A stretch of 64,000 nucleotides of DNA, taken from PALSA-505 sp963699015. GTDB lineage: Bacteria > Actinomycetota > Actinomycetes > Streptosporangiales > Streptosporangiaceae. The translations under genes were made by a program, and so were the position numbers. Below the pieces are notes generated by a model. That model saw nothing but the letters and a program-made list of their open reading frames with translations, made no database searches and was not told where the DNA came from. Shown one piece after another: positions 25,478-33,998 of this stretch. Positions within the stretch are counted from its first letter, which is position 1, and each line of letters begins with the position of its first letter. Location: positions 372,001 through 436,000 of the forward strand of contig CAVOSX010000001.1 of NCBI GenBank assembly GCA_963699015.1, in the 5' to 3' direction.

Positions 25478-26231
25478 GCTGGCGGACGCGGCCGGTGAGC
25501 CGGCCCGGGCGCCCGCGCTGGCCGTCGAGGACCTCACGGCGGGCTACGGTGGCGTGATCGCGCTGCACGGCGTCTCGCTGTCGATGGGCCAGGGCGCCAT
25601 CACCGCAGTGCTCGGCGCGAACGGCGCGGGCAAGACCACGCTGCTGCGCGCGATCAGCGGCATGGTCCGGGTGCGGCGCGGCGCGGTCCGGCTGGACGGA
25701 GTGGACGTGACCCGGCGCCGTCCCGACGACCTGGCCAGGGCCGGGATCGCGCACGTGCCCGAGGGCCAGGGCGTGATCGCCGAGCTGACCGTGGAGGAGA
25801 ACCTGCGGCTCGGCGCGCTGGGCGCGTCCGGCCGGACCAGCAGGGCCGACCGGTCCGCCGCGCTCGCCCAGGCCTACGAGCAGTTCCCGGTGCTGGCCGA
25901 GCGGCGGCGCAAGCCGGCCGCGACGTTGTCCGGCGGCGAGCGGCAGATGATGGTGATCGGCAGGGCGCTGCTGACCCAGCCCCGGCTGCTGCTGCTGGAC
26001 GAGCCGTCGCTCGGCCTGGCACCGAAGATCATCAATCAGGTGATGACCCTGATCGCCGGGCTCAGGCAGTCAAGGGGGCTGACGATCCTGCTGGTAGAGC
26101 AGAACGCGCGCAGCGCGCTGACCGTCGCCGACCAGGGGATCGTGCTGGCAGTGGGCAAGATCGTGGCGACCGCGGATGCCGCCACGCTGGCGTCGGATAC
26201 CGGCCTGCTCAGGCACTACCTCGGGTTGTAG
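25470..26231 (+). CDS. livF: Branched-chain-type ABC importer ATPase (LivF)
   Basis: 253 aa. Walker A LGANGAGKTTLLRAI, Q-loop in HVPEGQGVI, signature LSGGERQMMVIGRAL, Walker B LLLLDEPSLGLAP, H-loop replaced by Gln as normal for LivF (LLVEQNARSAL). It pairs with LivG as the ATPase dimer on the inner face of the membrane. It overlaps livG by 8 bp and precedes livH by 9 bp. Confidence 0.94.
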   Translation: MAELADAAGEPARAPALAVEDLTAGYGGVIALHGVSLSMGQGAITAVLGANGAGKTTLLRAISGMVRVRRGAVRLDGVDVTRRRPDDLARAGIAHVPEGQGVIAELTVEENLRLGALGASGRTSRADRSAALAQAYEQFPVLAERRRKPAATLSGGERQMMVIGRALLTQPRLLLLDEPSLGLAPKIINQVMTLIAGLRQSRGLTILLVEQNARSALTVADQGIVLAVGKIVATADAATLASDTGLLRHYLGL

Positions 26232-26240
26232 GAGAAGCCG

Positions 26241-27116
26241 ATGCAGGAGTTCCTCGAATTCACTCTCGGCGGGATCAGCTTCGGGATGATCTACGCCGCG
26301 ATAGGGCTGTCTCTGGTGCTGATCTGGCGAGGTACGAGGGTACTCAACTACGCCCAGGGCGGCATGGCGATGTTCACCACCTATATCGCCCTCATCGTCA
26401 TCAACCACACGGGCAGCTACTGGGCGGGCTTCTTCGTCGCGCTGGCCGCGGGCCTGGTGCTCGGGGCGGTGTGCGAGCGGGTGGTGCGCCCGGCCGAGGG
26501 CAAGGCGCCGCTGAACGCGGTGTTGGTGACCATCGGCCTGCTGATCCTGCTCGAAGGGCTGGCCGGCATCATCTACGGCGGCCAGTTCCGGTCCTTCCCC
26601 GCCGCCTTCTCCATCGACGGCCTGCACATCGGGGGGACCGCGCTGGGCATCGCGTGGAACGACGTCTTCGTGGCCGGCGCCGTCCTGGCCGCCGCGCTCG
26701 CACTGGCCGGGCTGTTCCGCTACACTCCGGTCGGCCTGCGGATGCGGGCGACGGCGTTCAGCGCCGGGGCCGCCAGCCTGCTCGGCGTCCGGGTCGGGCG
26801 GATGCTCACGCTCGGCTGGGCCCTGGCCGGCCTGATCGGCGCGCTGGCCGGCGTGCTGGTCTCGCCGTCCACGTTCCTGTACCCGAACAGCATGGACTCG
26901 ATCTTCGTGCTGGGCTTCACGGCGGCGGTGATCGGCGGCCTGGACAGCCCGGTCGGCGCCGTCGTGGGCGGGCTCATCCTGGGCATCCTGCTCAACTACG
27001 TGAGCGGCTACCTGGGCTCTGACCTGGTGTCCATCTTCGGCCTGGCCGCGCTGGTCGTGGTGTTGATGCTCCGCCCGTCCGGCCTGTTCGGCGCGACTGC
27101 CACCCGGCAGGTGTGA
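26241..27116 (+). CDS. livH: Branched-chain-type ABC importer permease (LivH)
   Basis: 291 aa, about eight membrane segments. Typical LivH text: FTLGGISFGMIYAAIGLSLVLIWRGTRVLNYAQGGMAMF at the N-terminus, and an EAA-like loop (LRMRATAFSAGAASLLGVRVGRMLTLGWALAG) that docks the ATPase. The C-terminus is GLFGATATRQV. It is one half of the membrane channel with LivM; their stop and start overlap (GTGA at 27113-27116). Confidence 0.93.
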   Translation: MQEFLEFTLGGISFGMIYAAIGLSLVLIWRGTRVLNYAQGGMAMFTTYIALIVINHTGSYWAGFFVALAAGLVLGAVCERVVRPAEGKAPLNAVLVTIGLLILLEGLAGIIYGGQFRSFPAAFSIDGLHIGGTALGIAWNDVFVAGAVLAAALALAGLFRYTPVGLRMRATAFSAGAASLLGVRVGRMLTLGWALAGLIGALAGVLVSPSTFLYPNSMDSIFVLGFTAAVIGGLDSPVGAVVGGLILGILLNYVSGYLGSDLVSIFGLAALVVVLMLRPSGLFGATATRQV

Positions 27117-28180
27117 TCATGACGCTGCTTCGCCACCTGGGCGCCGCGATCGTAGTGGCCGTGATCCTCGGCATCCTCTCGGTCACCCTGAACGCGTTCC
27201 GCGACTACCAGATGGCCCAGGTCGCGCTGTACGCGGTAGCGATCGCCGGGCTCACCGTGCTGGTCGGGCTGTCCGGGCAGATCTCGATCGGGAACGGCGC
27301 CTTCATGGCGGTCGGCGCGTACGCGGCGGCACTGCTCCTCATGCACCTGGCCTGGCCGCTGGCGGCGGTACTCGCGGCCAGTGCCGCGATCGCGGCGCTG
27401 GTCGGCCTGGCCGTCGGCGTGGCGGCGGCCCGGCTGCGCGGGCCGTACCTGGCCGGGGTGACGCTGATGCTGGCCGTGGCCCTGCCCTCGCTGGCCAGCC
27501 GGTTCACGGGGGTGTTCGGCGGTGACCAAGGGCTCAGCGTCAACATCAGCACCCCGCCTGCCTTCCTCGGGACGAACTTCCCGCTCACCCGCTGGCAGGC
27601 CTGGATCGCCTGCGCGGCCGCACTGATCGCCCTGATCCTGCTGGCCAACCTGGGCCGCAGCAGGATAGGGCGGAGCTGGCGGGCGGTGCGCGACGACGAG
27701 ACCGCGGCTGCGCTGGCCGGCCTGAACGTGGCCGCGCTGCGGGTGCTCGCCTTCGTGGTCAGCGCCGCCTGCGCCGGCCTGGCCGGAGCCCTGCTCGGCA
27801 TCACGACCACGCTCGTCTCACCCGGCTCCTTCACCGTCACGCTGTCCATCACGCTGCTCGCCGGGGCGGTACTCGGCGGCCTCGGCAGCCTGGCCGGAGC
27901 GGTGTGGGGAAGCCTGATCATCGTCCTGGTTCCCACCTACGTCACCGACGTGGCCACCAGCCACGGCCTGTCCAGTTCCGTCGCCGCGAACATCCCGGTC
28001 GCCGCCTACGGCGTCGTGCTCATCGTCGTCATCCTGCTTTTCCCCGGCGGCATCCAGGGCGCGGTCCGCCGCCTGCTGGGCCCGGCCGTCCCCGCGGGCA
28101 AAAGCAGGGAAAACGGCTCGGTCAGTACCCCACGCCGGCCCGCGCCGGCCAGTGAACACTCGGAAGAAGGTGCTCCATGA
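27113..28180 (+). CDS. livM: Branched-chain-type ABC importer permease (LivM)
   Basis: 355 aa, about nine membrane segments. QISIGNGAFMAVGAYAAALL is the LivM hallmark and RAVRDDETAAALAGLNVAALRVLAFVVSAACAGLAG is the ATPase-coupling loop. The C-terminus is a hydrophilic tail (SRENGSVSTPRRP…) longer than usual. Start: GTG 27113 (GTGA overlap with livH) or ATG 27119. Its own TGA overlaps the ATG of the binding-protein gene (ATGA). Confidence 0.93.
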   Translation: MIMTLLRHLGAAIVVAVILGILSVTLNAFRDYQMAQVALYAVAIAGLTVLVGLSGQISIGNGAFMAVGAYAAALLLMHLAWPLAAVLAASAAIAALVGLAVGVAAARLRGPYLAGVTLMLAVALPSLASRFTGVFGGDQGLSVNISTPPAFLGTNFPLTRWQAWIACAAALIALILLANLGRSRIGRSWRAVRDDETAAALAGLNVAALRVLAFVVSAACAGLAGALLGITTTLVSPGSFTVTLSITLLAGAVLGGLGSLAGAVWGSLIIVLVPTYVTDVATSHGLSSSVAANIPVAAYGVVLIVVILLFPGGIQGAVRRLLGPAVPAGKSRENGSVSTPRRPAPASEHSEEGAP

Positions 28181-29523
28181 AAAGATCACCCAGCCGGCGC
28201 CGCGTAAGCGTCGTTGCCGCAGCAACCGCCCTCGCGCTCGTGGCCGCCGCGTGCGGCTCGAGCGGCTCGAGCGGCAGCAAGGGGTCGGGCTCCTCGACGA
28301 CCAACACCGCGTCCGCGCCCGGCATCACCAAGTCCCAGATCCTGATCGGCAGCCACCAGCCGCTCACCGGTTTGGCTGCGCCTGGCTACGACGAGATCGC
28401 CCCCGCGGCGAACGCCTACTTCCAGTACGTCAACGCGCACGGTGGCATCTTCGGTCGCAAGATCAAGTACACCTTCCTCGACGACGCCTACGACGCATCC
28501 AAGACCGTATCGGTGGTCCACCAGCTGGTGCTGCAGGACAACGTTTACGCGATCTTCAACGGGCTGGGCACCCCCACCCACCTCGCCGTGGTGAAGTTCC
28601 TGAACTCGGAGAAGGTTCCGGACGTGTTCGTAGCGTCGGGCTGCGACTGCTGGAACAACCCGAGCGCCTACCCGGAGACGTTCGGCTGGCAGCTCGACTA
28701 CATCCGCGAGGGCAAGATCCTCGGCCAGTACGTCAAGCAGCACTTCGCCGGCAAGAAGATCGGCTACTTCTTCCAGAACGACGAGTTCGGCCAGGACGGG
28801 GTCAAGGGCCTGGACATGGAGATCCCGCACTCGCAGGTGGTCAGCAGGCAGAGCTATGACCCGACCAACATCAACATCGGGCCGCAGGTGGCGGCGCTGA
28901 AGGCGTCCGGCGCCCAGGTCGTGGTGTCGTTCTCGGTGCCGGACTTCACCGCGCTGCTGAAGCTGATCAGCCTCAAGCTCAGCTTCAACCCGCAGCTGGT
29001 GGTCAGCAACGTGGGCTCCGACCCGATCACGCTGGCGGGGCTGCTGCAGGCGTTCGCCAAGAAGGGCGGCGCCACGGTGAACGGTAACCAGCTGACCCAG
29101 GGCATCATCACCGATGGCTACCTGCCCACGCTCGGCGACACGAGCAACAGCTGGATCGCCCTGTTCAAGAAGATTCACGACACCTACGACGCGAAGGCGC
29201 CGTTCGACGGCAACGTGCTCTACGGCATGGCCGCCGCCTACACGTTCGTCCAGTCCATGTTCAAGGCGGGCCGCAACCCGACCCGGGCGGACCTGGTCAG
29301 CGCCATCAACGGCGGACTACCGCAGGGGCCGGCCGTGGCGCCTTACGCCTTCAGCTCGTCCGACCACGCCGGCATCACCGGGGCCTATATGGCGGTGATC
29401 AAGAACGGGGTCGGAGTGCAGCAGGGTCCCGTGCTGACCACCGACACATCGCCCACCGGGGCGATCACGCACTTCACCGGCGCCGAGCAGGCGGCCCCCG
29501 CCAGCGGCATACCGTCGCCCTGA
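28177..29523 (+). CDS. ABC importer substrate-binding lipoprotein (Leu/Ile/Val-type)
   Basis: 448 aa type I periplasmic-binding fold, secreted and lipid-anchored: basic start MKRSPSRRR, hydrophobic stretch to Cys26 (LVAAAC), then a Ser/Gly/Thr linker. The mature domain reads GITKSQILIGSHQPLTG…, with VNAHGGIFGRKIKYTFLDDAYDASKTV and FNGLGTPTHLAVVKFLN typical of the LivJ-like Peripla_BP_6 family. Ligands in this family include amino acids, amides, urea and aromatic acids; this one is unknown. Two Cys sit in ASGCDCWNN. It is last of the five transporter genes, followed 3 bp later by a TetR gene. Confidence 0.92.
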   Translation: MKRSPSRRRVSVVAAATALALVAAACGSSGSSGSKGSGSSTTNTASAPGITKSQILIGSHQPLTGLAAPGYDEIAPAANAYFQYVNAHGGIFGRKIKYTFLDDAYDASKTVSVVHQLVLQDNVYAIFNGLGTPTHLAVVKFLNSEKVPDVFVASGCDCWNNPSAYPETFGWQLDYIREGKILGQYVKQHFAGKKIGYFFQNDEFGQDGVKGLDMEIPHSQVVSRQSYDPTNINIGPQVAALKASGAQVVVSFSVPDFTALLKLISLKLSFNPQLVVSNVGSDPITLAGLLQAFAKKGGATVNGNQLTQGIITDGYLPTLGDTSNSWIALFKKIHDTYDAKAPFDGNVLYGMAAAYTFVQSMFKAGRNPTRADLVSAINGGLPQGPAVAPYAFSSSDHAGITGAYMAVIKNGVGVQQGPVLTTDTSPTGAITHFTGAEQAAPASGIPSP

Positions 29524-29526
29524 CCG

Positions 29527-30141
29527 GTGGACGGAATATCCTCGCCCCGGTCTCCGCCCGCCGAGCGGCTGCTGGCGGCGGCGGAGGAACTGTTCGCGGA
29601 GCGGAGCTACCAGCAGACGACCGTGGCCGAGATCTGCGCCAGGGCTGGCATCGCGACCGGCAGCTTCTACGCGCACTTCCAGTCCAAGGCGGAGATCTTC
29701 GCCGCGGTCGTCCGCAGGATCAACGCCGACCTCAGGGCCGTGATGCGCAACGCCATCGAGCAGGCGCAGACGCAGCGGGAGCGGGAGCGTGCGTGTTTCC
29801 GTGCGTTCTTCGAGATGCTGTCCAAGCGCCCCTGGATGGACCGCATCGTGCGCGAGTCCGAGTTCGTCGCGCCCGACCTGTTCCGCGAGTACTACGAGCG
29901 GCTGGCCCGCGGCTATGCGCGCGGCGTGCGGCAGGCCCAGCAGGCCGGCCAGGTCAACCCGCACTATGATCCCGAGGTCGTCGCCTACGTGTACGCGGGC
30001 ATCGGCAACTTCATCGGGATGCGCTGGGCCGACTGGACGGCCGGCGGGCAGGTTCCGGAGGACGTGCTGGGCGACGTCCTCGCCGTGCTGGCCCGCGGCC
30101 TGCCGCCCGATGGGCCGGCCCGCGGCGCCAGCCCGGGCTGA
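29527..30141 (+). CDS. TetR/AcrR family regulator, probably of the ABC importer
   Basis: 204 aa. N-terminal HTH: RLLAAAEELFAERSYQQTTVAEICARAGIATGSFYAHFQSKAEIFAAVV (residues 14-62); C-terminal ligand domain with DRIVRESEFVAPDLFREYYERLARGY. GTG 29527 starts 3 bp after the binding-protein stop, so it is in the operon and is a plausible autogenous regulator of uptake. The gene ends inside the first of three 12-bp palindromes, giving the C-terminus …GASPG. Confidence 0.88.
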   Translation: MDGISSPRSPPAERLLAAAEELFAERSYQQTTVAEICARAGIATGSFYAHFQSKAEIFAAVVRRINADLRAVMRNAIEQAQTQRERERACFRAFFEMLSKRPWMDRIVRESEFVAPDLFREYYERLARGYARGVRQAQQAGQVNPHYDPEVVAYVYAGIGNFIGMRWADWTAGGQVPEDVLGDVLAVLARGLPPDGPARGASPG

Positions 30142-30184
30142 GCCTGGCATCAGCCCGGGCTGAGATCGGCCTCAGCCCGGGCTG
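30129..30184. repeat. Three palindromes CAGCCCGGGCTG with 22-bp period between convergent genes
   Basis: Copies lie at 30129-30140, 30151-30162 and 30173-30184, exactly 22 bp apart (two DNA turns), each followed by GAG. The first supplies the end of the TetR gene and the second and third the end of the convergent methyltransferase gene. It could be a bidirectional terminator or a helically phased binding array. Confidence 0.7.
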
Positions 30185-31412
30185 AGGTCGCATCCGGCCA
30201 GTCCAGCACCAGCCGGGTGTGCTGCTTATCGATGACGGTCACCTGCTGCGCACCGGGCAGCCCGGTCCCGGCCGGGTAGGCGCTGACGCGCAGGCCGGCC
30301 AGCGAAGGGCGCCCGGCGGCGTCCCAGTCGCGGACGTGGCCGGCCAGCCGGGCGGCGAGTTCCGCGCCTTCTTTTCCGAACGGGCACGCGCCGAGGTCGA
30401 ACGGAGTCCGCAGCCCGGCCGGGTCCGTGCCGCCCGGATCGGTCATCGGTACCAGGGCGGCGCAGCCGTGCGCGCTGGCCACCATGCCCATCCCGGGCCG
30501 CCCGGCTGCGGCGGCGGGGCCGGGGTCGGCCACGCCGAACACCGACAGCCGCCCGAGCCCGGGCTCGCGGGCGGCCAGCCACAGGCCGAGCCCGCCGTAC
30601 AGGTCCGTGACCATGACCCGGACCCCGGTGCCGACGGTGTGGCCCGGCTGGGCCAGCAGGGACTCCAGGTCTTCCGCGTCGGCGGGCCTTGGGTCGCTTT
30701 CGGCGAGCATGCCGGTGCGGCGGCCGAGCGGGACGACGGTCTCCGGGCCGGCGAAGGCCCCCCGCAGCCGCATGAACCCGCAGGGCAGCACCGACACGCT
30801 GTCCAGGTGATCGCCGGCCTGCTCGAACGCGATCGAGTACTGGATCCCGGCCCGCAGCGCCAGCGGCAGCACCAGCCGTCCGCGCGGGGAGAGCTGGCCG
30901 GCCCAGGCCGGGGCGATATCCCACGCGCCGACGGTCAGGATGATGCGGTCGTAAGGCGCGCCGGGCGGCCAGCCGTTCCCGCCGTCGGCCTGCATCACCC
31001 GGACCCTGTCGTACCCGCAGGCGGCCAGGTGCTCGCGGGCGGCGGCGACAATGTCGTCATCGAGGTCCAGCGTCGTGACCTCGCCCGAGCCGCCCGCCAG
31101 GTGAGCCAGCAGCGCCGCGTTGTACCCGGTCCCCGCGCCGACCTCGAGCACCCGGTGGCCCGGCTGGACGTCGAGCTGCTCGAGCATGAGCGCCATGATG
31201 GCCGGCTGCGAGGACGAGCTGATGGGGCGGCCGTCGGCGTCCACCTTGGTGACCACGGCGTCGTCCGCGTAGGCCCGCCCGGGGTCGATCCCGGGCAGGA
31301 ACCTGTGCCGCGGCACGTCGGCCAGCGCCGCCGCGACCCGGGCGTCGTGCAGCGCGCCGTCGGCGCGCAGCCCGGTGACCAGCCGCTCGCGCAGTTCGCG
31401 CGGCTCGGTCAC
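30150..31412 (-). CDS. PCMT-like (protein-isoaspartate O-methyltransferase type) methyltransferase with C-terminal extension
   Basis: 420 aa. The N-terminal half is a PCMT domain: RERLVTGLRADGALHDARVAAALADVPRHRFLP, then the SAM site VLEVGAGTGYNAALLAHLAGG near residue 90 and DRIILTVGAWDIAP. The C-terminal half (about 215-420) is an extension as in the longer actinobacterial PCMT-like enzymes, some of which modify RiPP precursors; no precursor peptide or lanthionine synthetase is seen nearby. GTG 31412 overlaps the ParA stop (GTGA), so it is third in the CHAD–ParA–PCMT operon. The true substrate is unknown. Confidence 0.85.
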   Translation of the reverse strand: MTEPRELRERLVTGLRADGALHDARVAAALADVPRHRFLPGIDPGRAYADDAVVTKVDADGRPISSSSQPAIMALMLEQLDVQPGHRVLEVGAGTGYNAALLAHLAGGSGEVTTLDLDDDIVAAAREHLAACGYDRVRVMQADGGNGWPPGAPYDRIILTVGAWDIAPAWAGQLSPRGRLVLPLALRAGIQYSIAFEQAGDHLDSVSVLPCGFMRLRGAFAGPETVVPLGRRTGMLAESDPRPADAEDLESLLAQPGHTVGTGVRVMVTDLYGGLGLWLAAREPGLGRLSVFGVADPGPAAAAGRPGMGMVASAHGCAALVPMTDPGGTDPAGLRTPFDLGACPFGKEGAELAARLAGHVRDWDAAGRPSLAGLRVSAYPAGTGLPGAQQVTVIDKQHTRLVLDWPDATSARAEADLSPG

Positions 31413-32158
31413 GTCAGGCCGGCCCGGCCGCGAAGCTCGGACCACAGCTCCTGGTAGTGCCGGGTCGCCGTGCTGCGCGGCGCGAAGGCCGGCACCGGGG
31501 CGCGGCGCACCGACACCTGCTCGACCAGGGTCATGGCGGGGATGATCGCGGTGGCGATGTCGGAGCGCTCGGCGCTCAGCCGGGTGATGATGTCGCGGTG
31601 CAGCCGCTTGCGCCGGTCCACCATGGAGAAGAACGCGAGCACCTCGGGCCGGTGCCCGTCCAGGCCGGCGATGAACGAGGTGAGCTGGTCGAAGGTGCGC
31701 TCGGACAGCGTGGTCGGGATCAGCGGCACGAGCAGCACGTGCACGGCGTGCAGGATGTTCTCCGAGACCAGCGAGATGCTCGGCGGGCAGTCCAGGAACA
31801 CGACGTCGTACTCGCCGGCCAGCGGGCCGAGCAGCCGGGACAGCTGCCGGGTGGGCCGCTTGGCCTTGTGCAGCGCCAGGTCCATGTTGCGGTAGGTGAA
31901 GTCGGCGGGCAGCAGGTCGAGGCGGTCGAAGTCGGTGCCCTTGATCGCGTCGTCGAGCGGCCGGGCGCCGCGGATGAGCGCCTTCGCCCCGCCCCTGACC
32001 CGCGGCTTGACCCGGAAGACGTACGACGCCGCCGCCTGCGGGTCGAGGTCCCACAGCAGGGTCCGGTATCCGTCCGCGCCGCTCAGGTAGGCCAGGTTGA
32101 CCGCGGCCGACGTCTTTCCCACGCCGCCCTTGATGTTGTACGTCGCGATGACCTTCAT
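31409..32158 (-). CDS. ParA-family ATPase
   Basis: 249 aa. Deviant Walker A KGGVGKTSAAVNLA at residues 10-23 with signature Lys10, Walker B VVFLDCPPSISLVS, and DLDPQAAASY. ParA proteins are ATP-driven positioning switches that carry DNA or large protein cargo along the nucleoid. No ParB gene or parS-like site accompanies it. Instead it is coupled by ATGA overlap to an upstream CYTH/CHAD gene and by GTGA to the downstream methyltransferase. An orphan ParA next to CHAD suggests positioning of a CHAD-decorated cargo such as polyphosphate granules (inference). Confidence 0.9.
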   Translation of the reverse strand: MKVIATYNIKGGVGKTSAAVNLAYLSGADGYRTLLWDLDPQAAASYVFRVKPRVRGGAKALIRGARPLDDAIKGTDFDRLDLLPADFTYRNMDLALHKAKRPTRQLSRLLGPLAGEYDVVFLDCPPSISLVSENILHAVHVLLVPLIPTTLSERTFDQLTSFIAGLDGHRPEVLAFFSMVDRRKRLHRDIITRLSAERSDIATAIIPAMTLVEQVSVRRAPVPAFAPRSTATRHYQELWSELRGRAGLT

Positions 32159-33779
32159 GACCTGGCCCCCCGGTCCGCGATGCCGAGAGTGCGCAGGGTC
32201 CCGGCCCTGGTGAACTGGGTGAACCGGCCGGCCACCTCGTCCCGGGCCCGGAGCTGCCGCGCGTGCAGCTGTTCGGTCAGCTCACCCATCGCCAGCAGCG
32301 TAGCGGCGAGCTCCTCGGCCTGCTGCGGCGCGGCTGCCTGCCGCCCGGCGCCGCGCACGCCGCGACGGGCGAGCATCTGCGCCGCGAATCCGCGGATCGC
32401 CTCTCGCTGCACCTCACCATCCTGGAACTCGCCGAGGCAATCCTGCAGGCCCTTCAGGTTCTTGACCACTCGCCGGTAGGCGGCCGGCTCGTACAGCGAG
32501 CCGAAGAACTCCAGCAGGTAGCGCAGCTCCTTGCACCGCTTGCGCAGCGCGTGCAGCTCGGTGCCCGGCACGCTCTGGCCGGCTCCGCCCGGATGAGGGC
32601 CGAGCCTCGCCTGACCACCCGCCGGTAGGCCCGGGCGATCCGGTCGGCGGCCAGGCTGGCGATGTCGGGCTCCGGGCCGACGGGCCGGCTGGCGGCCTCC
32701 AGCGCGGAGCGCCAGTCGGTCATCAGGCTGGTGAACCGGTCCGAGCGCAGCCCGCGTACCAGGCGGCGGCGCTCGGTACGCCGCCTGGCGGCCAGGTGCG
32801 CGCGGAACGGCTCGAGGTCACCGGGCGAGGCGGCGCTCAGCCCGGCGGCCATCTGGTCGAAGCCGGTCAGGTAGACATCCAGGTCGCGAGTCGGGGTGGT
32901 GAGGTCGCCCAGCCACTTGAACCCGGGCAGGTACCGCGCGGCCATCCCGCCGGGCAGCGCGTCGCCCGCCAGCTTGAGCGCTGACCTGGTACGGCGCACC
33001 GCGACCCGCAGGTCGTGCAGGAACTCGGTGTCCACGTCCGCGATGACGAAGCTCACGTTGGCCGTGATCGTGTCGGCCAGCTGGAGCAGCACGCCGGCCA
33101 GGGCGGCCTGGGCGGGCATCGAGGGGGACAGGGTGATCTCGCCGATGTCCGCGGCGCCGCCGGGACGCTGCCCGGTCGCCTCGAGCACGGACTCGAGGAC
33201 CGGGTGCCGGCTCGGCGCGAACTCGCCGGACTCGGTGAGCAGCTGCCCGGCCCGCTCCGCGGCGGTCTGGTAGCCGCGAACCGGGGCGATGACCAGCCGG
33301 GTGGGCAGGGCGCCCGGCGCCGGGGGCACCAGCGACGCGGCATCCACGGTGATCCGCGCGACCGTCTTGCACTGCCGGTTGAGCACCCGCAGCTCGGTCA
33401 GCGTCCCCTCGGCCCTGGCCAGCGGAAGCAGGGCGCGGATCTCGACCACCGGATCCAGCCGGTCGCGCAGCGGACCCGCCGGGATGACGTCGAGCAGGCC
33501 GGGCCACCGCGGCGCCCGCACCGGCTCGCAGGCCACGTCCGCGCCCGCCGACGTGGACAGCACGAGGTCACCGGGACCGGAATCGAACCCGGCCACCTGC
33601 CGCAGCGCCAGCCCGGCCGCCTGCAGCCGCCCGTCGAAGGTGTCCAGCCACACCTGCCGCGCCCGGCGGCTGGTCTCGCGGACGACCGTGAAGCGCGGCT
33701 GGAGGGCAGCCGCGATACGCTCCGGCACCTGGTCGGTGCCGGAGGAGATCACGAACTCCTGGCCACATGCGGTCGCCAA
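32155..33779 (-). CDS. CYTH-like plus CHAD domain protein, one apparent frameshift
   Basis: About 540 aa when read through. Start TTG 33779 is supported by GGAGGAGGG six nt upstream. N-terminal CYTH-like part (VVRETSRRARQVWLDTFDGRLQAAGLALR…), then a His-rich helical CHAD domain (EFLHDLRVAVRRTRSALKLAG, YLPGFKWLGDLTTPTRDLDVYL). Near 32575-32595 the frame shifts: before it SALIRAEPAR…, after it PGTELHALRKRCKELRYLLEFFGSLYEPAAYRRVVKNLKGLQDCLGEFQDGEV, which is the expected second CHAD half. CHAD domains bind inorganic polyphosphate. The stop overlaps the ParA start. Confidence 0.87.
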
Positions 33780-33998
33780 CGCGAGCCCTCCTCCGCCGCG
33801 GTCTCGCCCAAGCGAGCCCTTTTGCCTGAAGCGTAGCGGTGCCGGGCTCGCTGGCCGGGGATCAGAGCCGCGGCCCGGTTAGCTAAGGTCTGATGGACAT
33901 CACGAGGAGGAGCCATCAGCGGTGATCGCGGCACCGGTCCGGCCGGGGGCAGCGCCGATCCCCGCTCGCGTGAGTGGGAACGGCCGGGAGCGTTCGCC

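Noticed and set aside
30129..30184. Regularly spaced repeats as a CRISPR remnant
   Set aside because: Only three 12-bp palindromic units with about 10-bp spacers that are themselves similar, and no cas gene.
30150..31412. The methyltransferase as part of a lanthipeptide cluster
   Set aside because: No lanthionine synthetase, precursor peptide or transporter for one is present nearby.
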